In this document: positions 1 through 5,535 of the stretch, piece after piece
How the letters are laid out: every line of letters begins with the position of its first letter
Numbering within the stretch: the stretch's first letter is position 1
Source of the DNA: Actinomycetota bacterium
Lineage (GTDB): Bacteria > Actinomycetota > Actinomycetes > S36-B12 > UBA5976
Length of the DNA stretch: 15,378 nucleotides
Reading direction: 5' to 3'
NCBI GenBank assembly: GCA_026392535.1
Contig: JAPLBX010000043.1
Location: forward strand, 1 to 15,378
Position numbers and translations under genes: made by a program
The notes under the pieces: generated by a model
The model's input: the letters and a program-made list of their open reading frames with translations, nothing else
Told to the model about the DNA's origin: nothing
Databases searched by the model: none

Positions 1-258
1 CTATTAGACCGTTTAGTGAAACTCACCGGCTACTTATGCACAATGCGATCTGGGTTAGTTACTGCAATTACCAATTTCAACCATTTTGTATCGAGATACG
101 ACAACAGTGTTCTCAAAGAGGCAAAGAAACTTGAACAACTCGGAATTTCAGTATCCGGTGCACTGGAATCACCAGACGAAATTTCGGACGCTCCACGGTC
201 AATTAAGACGCAAGGCGAGATAATCGACGTCGAACCAGTGGATGAATTAGAGCAATAA
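1..258 (+). CDS. rmuC: RmuC-family DNA recombination protein, C-terminal end (partial)
   Basis: The reading frame is open from base 1, so this is the last 85 codons of a gene that starts outside the window. The first visible residues (LLDRLVKLTGYLC...) run into a helical segment ending NSVLKEAKKLEQLG. This resembles the end of the RmuC domain, where family members carry a helix of the form 'ES-R-VL--ARK-KELG'. A short acidic, low-complexity tail follows (about residues 48-85). RmuC proteins are predicted nuclease-fold proteins that limit certain recombination events in E. coli; the exact reaction is not settled. In actinobacteria rmuC is commonly followed by a DUF6542 membrane-protein gene, as here, 20 bases downstream, which supports the call. 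Only about a fifth of a typical RmuC is visible and the nuclease core is outside the window, so the name rests on the C-terminal pattern plus gene order. Confidence 0.72.
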   Translation, partial: LLDRLVKLTGYLCTMRSGLVTAITNFNHFVSRYDNSVLKEAKKLEQLGISVSGALESPDEISDAPRSIKTQGEIIDVEPVDELEQ

Positions 259-266
259 ATTGCAGG

Positions 267-272
267 TAGCCT
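267..272 (+). promoter_or_regulatory. Putative -10 hexamer TAGCCT, leaderless start of the DUF6542 gene
   Basis: TAGCCT fits TANNNT and is followed by exactly 6 nt before the ATG at 279, so a transcript starting 6-7 nt after the hexamer would begin at the start codon. No good Shine-Dalgarno sequence is present. The same layout recurs at six other genes in the window. No clear -35 is visible. Read-through from rmuC is also possible. Confidence 0.45.
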
Positions 273-278
273 TGCCCA

Positions 279-818
279 ATGACTAATCGGCCAGAAGGCA
301 AGCTTTACCGCTCGCCCAGCGTTGAGCATCCGGATGCGAAAGCCGTATCTCCAAGTAGACGCATTGCAAAGCAGATGCCAACCGCTACTCGTTCTCGCGT
401 TCAAGCTATTCCCGGTGAAATTGGTCTAAGTCCTACACAACTTTATTTCCTACTTGCAGCACCAGTGATTTTTTTGGCTGCTCTAGAAGGCAAATTTTTT
501 CCAAGCAATAATTGGGTGTTTACGGTCGCTTGGATAGCGCTTTCACTTTTCCTAGCAATTCGTGCTGCTGCTGAAACTTACTGGGCAACTTGGACGGCGC
601 CACCAATCATTTTTGCCATAGCAATCTTGATCCACCTAAATTTGAGCGGTAAAGGTTTTGGTGGTTTTGCTCTTACGCAATTACTTGGTCTTTTGTTTGG
701 ATTAAGCGAACGCATGTGGGTGATTTTGGTGGTTACTGGACTTTGCTGGTTTATTGCAAAGCGCAAATTAGTTGCAAATCGAAAAGCTCATCGCGCACTA
801 GAGCGCGAAGTTAACTAA
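279..818 (+). CDS. DUF6542 family four-helix membrane protein
   Basis: A 179-residue protein. The first ~45 residues are polar and basic, without a signal peptide, and look cytoplasmic. Four hydrophobic segments follow, at about residues 49-68, 78-96, 104-121 and 142-161, then a basic tail (AKRKLVANRKAHRALEREV). The layout (variable cytoplasmic N-terminus, tightly spaced helices, a conserved 'TWTAPPIIF' at the start of the third) matches DUF6542 proteins, which in actinobacteria sit beside rmuC, ychF or ispH. No catalytic motif is visible and I know of no function for the family. The ATG at 279 lies 20 nt after the rmuC stop and 6 nt after a TANNNT hexamer. The gene converges on ispH with 15 bases between them. 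The membrane prediction is solid; the family name is inferred from layout and context. Confidence 0.75.
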   Translation: MTNRPEGKLYRSPSVEHPDAKAVSPSRRIAKQMPTATRSRVQAIPGEIGLSPTQLYFLLAAPVIFLAALEGKFFPSNNWVFTVAWIALSLFLAIRAAAETYWATWTAPPIIFAIAILIHLNLSGKGFGGFALTQLLGLLFGLSERMWVILVVTGLCWFIAKRKLVANRKAHRALEREVN

Positions 819-848
819 TTACTTCTTAGTTGCTTACTTCTTCGTCGC
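819..848. repeat. 15-bp tandem duplication spanning the ispH stop codon
   Basis: TTACTTCTTAGTTGC (819-833) is followed directly by TTACTTCTTCGTCGC (834-848), identical at 13 of 15 positions. Read on the minus strand, both units encode Ala-Thr-Lys-Lys-stop: the first is the real end of ispH and the second an in-frame copy just beyond it, giving a backup stop codon. The copies fill the whole gap between ispH and the DUF6542 gene. A local slippage duplication is the simplest explanation. Confidence 0.7.
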
Positions 849-1793
849 TTTCAGATCGCGACGTAGTTCAGCAGGCAAACTGAAAATCAAAGTTTCTTTG
901 GTCTCTTCGATTTCTTCCACATCACCAAAACCGCGTTCAGCTAGCCACTTCAAAACCCCAGTTACAAGTTCTTCAGGAACTGATGCACCGGATGTGAGTC
1001 CGACAGTTGTTGCTGTAGCTATCCATTCATCTTGAAGTTCATTCGCACCATCGACCCGATAGGCAGCTCGGCTGCCATTTTCGAGAGCGACTTCTGCAAG
1101 CCGAACTGAATTAGATGAGTTGCCACTACCAACAACAATCATGACATCGCATTTATCAGCAAAATTGCGCACAACTGATTGGCGATTTTGAGTTGCATAG
1201 CAAATGTCATCACTTGGAGGTGGTTGCAGTTGTGGAAGTCGCTTTTGAAGTCGGGCAACAGTTTCCATGGTTTCGTCTACAGAAAGCGTGGTCTGAGAAA
1301 GCCAAACAATTTTTTCATCATTTCCAAGATCGATTGTGTCGGCGGATTCAGGACCATCTACAAGGATCATCGAATCTGGTGCTTCACCCATTGTGCCTTC
1401 AACTTCTTCATGACCTTCATGGCCAATGAAAATAATTCGGTAACCATCTGCAGCAAATCTTTTTGCTTCGCTATGCACTTTGGTAACAAGCGGGCAGGTG
1501 GCGTCAATAGTTTTTAGGCTTCGTCTGCCAGCATCTTCATGCACAGCAGGTGAAACACCGTGTGCACTGAAAACAACGGTTGCACCGTCTGGAATTTCAT
1601 CAAGTTCTTCAACAAATATTGCACCGAGCTCTTTTAGCTGATTGACAACGAACTTGTTATGAACGATTTCTTTGCGGACATAAACCGGGGCGCCGTAATG
1701 TTCAAGAGCTTTTTCAACGGTGACAATCGCCCGCTCAACTCCAGCGCAATATCCGCGTGGAGCAGCTAGAAGTACTTTCTTGGCAGTAGACAC
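834..1793 (-). CDS. ispH: 4-hydroxy-3-methylbut-2-enyl diphosphate reductase (IspH/LytB)
   Basis: A 319-residue protein of normal IspH length. IspH is the last enzyme of the MEP (non-mevalonate) pathway: it reduces HMBPP to IPP and DMAPP using a [4Fe-4S] cluster. The three cluster cysteines are visible: Cys16 in PRGYCAGVERA, Cys100 in DATCPLVTKVH and Cys198 in DDICYATQNRQ. Substrate-binding residues follow the family pattern: His45 (EIVHNKF), His78 (FSAHGVS), His128 with a nearby Glu (GHEEVEGTMGE), and the Ser-Asn patch in GSGNSSNSVRL. The protein is cytosolic, without a signal peptide. The start is GTG at 1793-1791; a TACGAT hexamer ends 6 nt before it and no Shine-Dalgarno is visible, so translation is probably leaderless. 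The gene is divergent from xseA, a common actinobacterial arrangement. Its last five codons and stop are tandemly duplicated downstream. Confidence 0.97.
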   Translation of the reverse strand: MSTAKKVLLAAPRGYCAGVERAIVTVEKALEHYGAPVYVRKEIVHNKFVVNQLKELGAIFVEELDEIPDGATVVFSAHGVSPAVHEDAGRRSLKTIDATCPLVTKVHSEAKRFAADGYRIIFIGHEGHEEVEGTMGEAPDSMILVDGPESADTIDLGNDEKIVWLSQTTLSVDETMETVARLQKRLPQLQPPPSDDICYATQNRQSVVRNFADKCDVMIVVGSGNSSNSVRLAEVALENGSRAAYRVDGANELQDEWIATATTVGLTSGASVPEELVTGVLKWLAERGFGDVEEIEETKETLIFSLPAELRRDLKATKK

Positions 1794-1799
1794 AGGGGC

Positions 1800-1805
1800 A
1801 TCGTA
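1800..1805 (-). promoter_or_regulatory. Putative -10 hexamer TACGAT, leaderless start of ispH
   Basis: On the minus strand TACGAT is followed by GCCCCT (6 nt) and then the GTG start of ispH. This puts the expected transcription start on the G of GTG. The same hexamer at the same spacing precedes the PIG-L gene (7846-7851). No convincing -35 is seen. A short G-rich tract lies further upstream. Confidence 0.6.
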
Positions 1806-1871
1806 AAAGGTCAGTGGATTTCCCGCCCCCCGCTACATCATTTAGTCAGGTTGGTGTGGTGGCATACGCCT

Positions 1872-3089
1872 ATGACTGAACCAGCCGCAATTGGACAGAG
1901 TCCTGATTCCGCACTCAAAGTGCATCAGGTTTCTAAATCCATTGGTGACTGGGTAGCAAAATTGGGTCGAGTTTGGGTTGAAGGCCAGGTAATCAAATCT
2001 CAGGTATACGGCCAATTGGCATACATAGCCTTTCGAGATCCAGACCTAGATATTTCCATCCAAGTGGTTGCCTCCACATCACTTATTGAAGGACTCTCTC
2101 CACCTCTGACTGAGGGCAGTCGAATCGTGATGCATGCAAGTGTTGAGTGGTGGAACAAAAAGGGTGACATAAAGCTGCGTGCCCACGCAATTCAAAATGT
2201 TGGCGTTGGAGATTTGCTAGTTCGAATCCAAATGTTGCGCAATGCGCTTGAAGCTGAAGGTTTATTCAAACCAGAGAGAAAAAAGAAGCTGCCATTTTTG
2301 CCGAGAAAAGTTGGCCTCATTACCGGCCGCGATACTGATGCGCTTAAAGACGTAGTGGTAAATGCCCGCCGCCGATGGCCATCAACTCAATTTGAGATTA
2401 AGGAAATTCCACTCCAACAACAAGGCACTCCACTTGCTGCAACTAAAGCGATGCAAGAGCTTGAAGCAATGGCGGATGTTGATGTGATTGTGATTGCTCG
2501 CGGTGGTGGTTCTTTTGAAGATTTACTTCCATGGAGTGACGAAGGATTAGTCAGAGCTGTTGCAAAGTGCTCAAAGCCAGTTGTATCAGCAATTGGTCAC
2601 GAAGCAGACCATCCGATTTTGGATGATGTTGCGGATGTGAGGGCATCAACTCCTACTGATGCTGCCCGAAAGATTGTTCCCGATCTTGAGGATGAAAGTG
2701 CACAAGTTGCTAGAAATGCTTCTAGGTTGCAGGATTTAAAGACGCGATGGTTTGATGAGCAGAATCGTTACCTTGCTTTCGCCAAACAGACTTTGGCCGC
2801 CAAATCCCCTAAGGCACTTGTTGAAATAAAACAAGGTGAAATCAAACTAATCCAGCAACAACTTCGCACTTCGGCTCAAAATCACATCAAGAATTTGAAG
2901 GCTGACTTGCAAGCAAATAGTGCAAGATTGAAGGCATTGTCGCCGTTCAATGTTTTGGCTCGGGGTTACGCAGTCGCAACCGATAAGGCAGGCAACGTAA
3001 TTCGCGATGGAAAGACCTTAAATGTTGGTGAAGTGTTCAATATTCAAGTTGAAGCAGGTACATTCGGTGCCCAGAAAGTAAAGGAATAG
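1872..3089 (+). CDS. xseA: Exodeoxyribonuclease VII large subunit
   Basis: Catalytic subunit of exonuclease VII, which degrades single-stranded DNA to oligonucleotides together with XseB. From the ATG at 1872 it is 405 residues, normal for actinobacteria. It has an N-terminal OB-fold that binds ssDNA (about residues 25-110, including RVWVEGQV and GQLAYIAFRD). The catalytic domain follows (about 135-270), with PRKVGLITGRDTDALKD, VIVIARGGGSFEDLLPW and SAIGHEADHPILDDVADVRA; these hold the conserved Asp, Arg and His of the family. After it comes a long helical, probably coiled-coil region (about 275-355), then a C-terminal segment (ALSPFNVLARGYAVAT). The frame stays open upstream to GTG 1854 and TTG 1851. 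ATG 1872 is chosen because homologues begin a short way before the 'I.DWVA.LGRVWVEG' block; GGTGG about 9 nt upstream is a weak ribosome site. xseB follows after 2 nt. Confidence 0.95.
   Translation: MTEPAAIGQSPDSALKVHQVSKSIGDWVAKLGRVWVEGQVIKSQVYGQLAYIAFRDPDLDISIQVVASTSLIEGLSPPLTEGSRIVMHASVEWWNKKGDIKLRAHAIQNVGVGDLLVRIQMLRNALEAEGLFKPERKKKLPFLPRKVGLITGRDTDALKDVVVNARRRWPSTQFEIKEIPLQQQGTPLAATKAMQELEAMADVDVIVIARGGGSFEDLLPWSDEGLVRAVAKCSKPVVSAIGHEADHPILDDVADVRASTPTDAARKIVPDLEDESAQVARNASRLQDLKTRWFDEQNRYLAFAKQTLAAKSPKALVEIKQGEIKLIQQQLRTSAQNHIKNLKADLQANSARLKALSPFNVLARGYAVATDKAGNVIRDGKTLNVGEVFNIQVEAGTFGAQKVKE
3080..3085 (+). promoter_or_regulatory. Shine-Dalgarno site of xseB inside the end of xseA
   Basis: AAAGGA, followed by 6 nt and the GTG start of xseB, lies within the last codons of xseA. 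This supports the GTG start at 3092 and suggests translation of both exonuclease VII subunits from one message. It contrasts with the SD-less first genes of the window. Confidence 0.6.
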
Positions 3090-3091
3090 TT

Positions 3092-3325
3092 GTGGAGATT
3101 GCAGAAATTGTTGCGTTAACCGAAAAACAGGTTAAGGAACTTTCATACGAGGATGCTCGCGATGCTCTTGAGGTAGTAGTTGAAGCACTAGACGATGCCG
3201 AACTACCACTAAGCGAACTTATGAAACTTTGGGAAGTTGGCGAAAAGATTGCTGGTGTTTGCCAAACACAATTGAAAGCCGCGGCAAAACGTCTAAATGA
3301 CGGTTTGCCAACCGAAGCTAATTAA
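3092..3325 (+). CDS. xseB: Exodeoxyribonuclease VII small subunit
   Basis: A 77-residue, mostly helical, acidic protein of typical XseB length. The conserved core is visible: LSYEDARDALEVVVEALDDA, then ELPLSELMKLWEVGEKIAGVC, matching the family pattern 'SYEEA...LE.IV..LE.G.LPLEE.L.L.E.G..L...C'. It forms a helical hairpin. Several copies assemble along the XseA coiled coil and are needed for an active exonuclease VII. The gene starts with GTG only 2 nt after the xseA stop, with AAAGGA 6 nt upstream, so the two are an operon. Its last 8 bases overlap the end of the DUF4245 gene on the other strand, leaving no room for a conventional terminator. Confidence 0.95.
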   Translation: MEIAEIVALTEKQVKELSYEDARDALEVVVEALDDAELPLSELMKLWEVGEKIAGVCQTQLKAAAKRLNDGLPTEAN

Positions 3326-3869
3326 TCTTCGAAAGAATTTTCAGCAATAGCGGATAGCTATTGGCGGTTACGATTGTTACCAAACCATCTTCTAAACGTG
3401 TTGCAACTAAATCTGAATTTTCGCCCGCGTATGTTTTCCAAGAAATCTCGTTTACAGTTTCGGTTCCGACGCGAGAATTTACAAAAGCGTCTACAAATAC
3501 TTCTGGTGCGGATGTGTCAGACTGATCAATTGCCACATATTCAACTGAATTTTTAACATAACTGACATGCCAATGATGTTTGCTGATATCGGTCGGCACT
3601 TGCTCCACCCAGGCAGTAGTCGTCTTCCAACTACTTGCGAGGTCTAGTTCCAATGGGGTGAATGTCAGTTGGCCAATCGCCCCAACTACAACCGCATGGG
3701 CATCAACCGGGCTCACTGTGGGTTTGGAATCTGCAGGCCGCCAAGTGACAAGCAGGATGAGCCCAACGGCAACTCCAAGAGCGAGCATGGAGCGGGCCAT
3801 ATCCAAAAAAGTCTCTCGGCCACGAGGTTTGCCTGATTTACTCACGGGCAAAGTCTCGCTTACGCACAT
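3318..3869 (-). CDS. DUF4245 family membrane-anchored protein
   Basis: A 183-residue protein. A short basic N-terminus (KSGKPRGRETFLDMARS) precedes one hydrophobic segment at about residues 27-43 (MLALGVAVGLILLVTW). A soluble extracytoplasmic domain follows, starting with a P-V-S-P-V-D motif. It contains 'LDLASSWKTTTAWVEQV', a His-rich HHWHVSYV stretch, 'VEYVAIDQSDTSAPEVFVDAF' and a conserved 'ISWKTYAGE'. This matches the DUF4245 pattern (single anchor, 'P..Wr.tsa', 'gyv...gyaalqqs', 'v.G..W'), a family found in actinobacteria between xseB and glpX or fumarase genes, exactly the context here. Function is unknown. The ATG at 3869 is taken as the start; a GTG eight codons in is an alternative, since neither has a clear -10 or Shine-Dalgarno at the expected distance. 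It is divergent from the fumarase gene (19 bp between starts) and overlaps xseB tail to tail by 8 bp. Confidence 0.8.
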   Translation of the reverse strand: MCVSETLPVSKSGKPRGRETFLDMARSMLALGVAVGLILLVTWRPADSKPTVSPVDAHAVVVGAIGQLTFTPLELDLASSWKTTTAWVEQVPTDISKHHWHVSYVKNSVEYVAIDQSDTSAPEVFVDAFVNSRVGTETVNEISWKTYAGENSDLVATRLEDGLVTIVTANSYPLLLKILSKIN

Positions 3870-3879
3870 TTACGCGTAA
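3870..3879. promoter_or_regulatory. 10-bp palindrome TTACGCGTAA in the fumarase/DUF4245 divergent gap
   Basis: TTACGCGTAA is a perfect inverted repeat. It fills half of the 19-bp gap between two divergent start codons and overlaps the first bases of the proposed fumarase -10 (3877-3882). It could be an operator, or simply overlapping TA-rich promoter sequence on the two strands. No second copy was noticed elsewhere in the window. Confidence 0.35.
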
Positions 3880-3882
3880 CCT
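3877..3882 (+). promoter_or_regulatory. Putative -10 hexamer TAACCT, leaderless start of fumarase
   Basis: TAACCT is followed by TCGGGT (6 nt) and the GTG start at 3889. No Shine-Dalgarno sequence precedes the GTG at a usable distance, so a transcript starting on the GTG is the simplest reading. Confidence 0.55.
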
Positions 3883-3888
3883 TCGGGT

Positions 3889-5535
3889 GTGGCTGAATTC
3901 TTTTACTCCGACCAATTGCCTGTGGGTGACCTCAAAACCCCATATCGCTTGCTGACCAAAGAGGGCGTTGAAGTTATCAATCTAGACGGTCGAGAATTTC
4001 TAAAAGTAGACCCAAAAGTCATTGAACTCGTTACCGAAGCAGCAATCCGCGATATTCAACATTTATTGCGACCTGGCCATCTTGAACAACTACGCAAGAT
4101 TCTTGATGACCCAGAAGCATCTGGCAATGACAAATTCGTAGCTCTGGATCTTTTGAAAAATGCAAACGTGTCTGCAGGTGGAGTTCTTCCAATGTGCCAA
4201 GACACTGGCACAATGATCGTCAGCGCGAAGCGCGGTCCCCAAGTTTTAACAGATGCTTGCGATGAAGAGTTCATAGCTCGTGGAGTTTTCAATGCCTACC
4301 AAAAACTAAATCTTCGTTATTCACAAGTCTCACCGATTTCGATGTGGGAAGAAAAGAACACTGGTTCAAATTTGCCAGCTCAAATAGAAATTGGTTTAGA
4401 TACAAAACCTGGTCATGAATTGGAATACGAATTGTTCTTTATGGCAAAAGGTGGCGGTAGTGCAAATAAGAGTTTTCTTTTCCAAGAATCCAAAGCACTT
4501 TTAAACCCTACTTCTTTCAAAAATTTCTTAGACGAAAAACTTCGTTTAATTGGAACCAGCGCTTGCCCGCCGTATCACTTGGCGATTGTGGTTGGTGGAA
4601 CCAGCGCGGAATACGCACTTAAAGTTGCTAAATACGCATCTGCTCGTTCACTAGACACTTTGCCAACTAAAGGCACGGTGAATGGTCATGGTTACCGAGA
4701 TTTGGAAATGGAAGCCCAAGTTCTAAAACAAACTCAAGAATTTGGAATCGGTGCACAATTTGGTGGCAAGTATTTCTGCCATGACGTTCGAGTTATTCGC
4801 TTACCACGCCATGGCGCTTCATGCCCAGTCGCGATTGCAGTTTCTTGCAGTGCAGACCGTCAGGCATTTGCGAAAATCACTCGCGATGGCGTATTTATTG
4901 AGGCGCTTGAAACAGATCCAGCAAAATACTTGCCAGAAGTTGGTCATGAACTAGTTGAAGACCATGTGGTTGAGATTGATCTGAACCAACCTATGAAAGA
5001 TGTGCAGGCCCAACTTTCAAAACTCACGGTTAAGACCCATGTTTCGCTAACCGGAACTTTGGTAGTAGCGCGAGATAGTGCGCACGCAAGAATGTTGGCA
5101 GATTTAGAAGCCGGAAAGCCACTTCCCCAATACATGAAAGATTTTGCGGTTTATTACGCAGGACCAGCAAAAACCCCAGTTGGCTATGCATCAGGTTCTT
5201 TTGGACCGACAACTGCTGGTCGAATGGACTCTTATGTTGAACGTTTTCAAAAAGAAGGCGGTTCACTTGTGATGTTAGCCAAAGGCAATCGCAGCAAAGC
5301 GGTTGCTGAAGCTTGCAAAGAAAATGGTGGCTTTTATTTGGGTTCTATTGGTGGACCTGCTGCAATCATTGCGCAAGACAACATCACGTCAGTTGAAGTT
5401 CTTGATTTTGAAGATTTGGGAATGGAAGCAGTTTGGAAGATCGAAGTTAAAGACTTCCCAGCATTCATAGTTGTTGATGACAAAGGCAACGACTTTTATG
5501 CCGAAACCATGCGGCCAGTATCAATTCGCTTGTAA
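3889..5535 (+). CDS. fumA: Class I fumarate hydratase (fused, [4Fe-4S])
   Basis: A 548-residue single-chain class I fumarase, interconverting fumarate and L-malate in the TCA cycle. The N-terminal (alpha) part carries the three expected cluster cysteines: Cys103 (LPMCQDTGTM), Cys226 (GTSACPPYHLAIVVGG) and Cys320 (IAVSCSADRQAF). Their spacings (123 and 94 residues) are close to those I recall for the structurally known Leishmania enzyme. The C-terminal (beta) domain begins near residue 370 (KTHVSLTGTLVVARDSAHA). It includes YAGPAKTPVGYASGSFGPTT, AGRMDSYVERF around the catalytic Thr/Arg region, and GGFYLGSIGGPAAI. Unlike class II FumC, this type is iron- and oxygen-sensitive. The GTG start at 3889 is supported by a correctly spaced -10 and by the family N-terminus. 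The end touches the pcrA stop codon on the other strand with no intervening base. The symbol could equally be fum or fumB. Confidence 0.95.
   Translation: MAEFFYSDQLPVGDLKTPYRLLTKEGVEVINLDGREFLKVDPKVIELVTEAAIRDIQHLLRPGHLEQLRKILDDPEASGNDKFVALDLLKNANVSAGGVLPMCQDTGTMIVSAKRGPQVLTDACDEEFIARGVFNAYQKLNLRYSQVSPISMWEEKNTGSNLPAQIEIGLDTKPGHELEYELFFMAKGGGSANKSFLFQESKALLNPTSFKNFLDEKLRLIGTSACPPYHLAIVVGGTSAEYALKVAKYASARSLDTLPTKGTVNGHGYRDLEMEAQVLKQTQEFGIGAQFGGKYFCHDVRVIRLPRHGASCPVAIAVSCSADRQAFAKITRDGVFIEALETDPAKYLPEVGHELVEDHVVEIDLNQPMKDVQAQLSKLTVKTHVSLTGTLVVARDSAHARMLADLEAGKPLPQYMKDFAVYYAGPAKTPVGYASGSFGPTTAGRMDSYVERFQKEGGSLVMLAKGNRSKAVAEACKENGGFYLGSIGGPAAIIAQDNITSVEVLDFEDLGMEAVWKIEVKDFPAFIVVDDKGNDFYAETMRPVSIRL

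Noticed and set aside
30..404. 124-codon minus-strand frame across the rmuC end and the DUF6542 start
   Set aside because: Overlaps two better-supported genes on the other strand and has no recognisable domain.
813..831. Inverted repeat AACTAA-N7-TTAGTT between the DUF6542 gene and ispH as a bidirectional terminator
   Set aside because: Six AT-rich pairs without a U-tract make a very weak hairpin, and the sequence is better explained by the 15-bp tandem duplication.
1851..1871. Longer xseA start (TTG 1851 or GTG 1854)
   Set aside because: The added residues VWWHTP are unlike XseA N-termini and ATG 1872 fits homologues; kept only as an alternative, since no start has a fully convincing signal.
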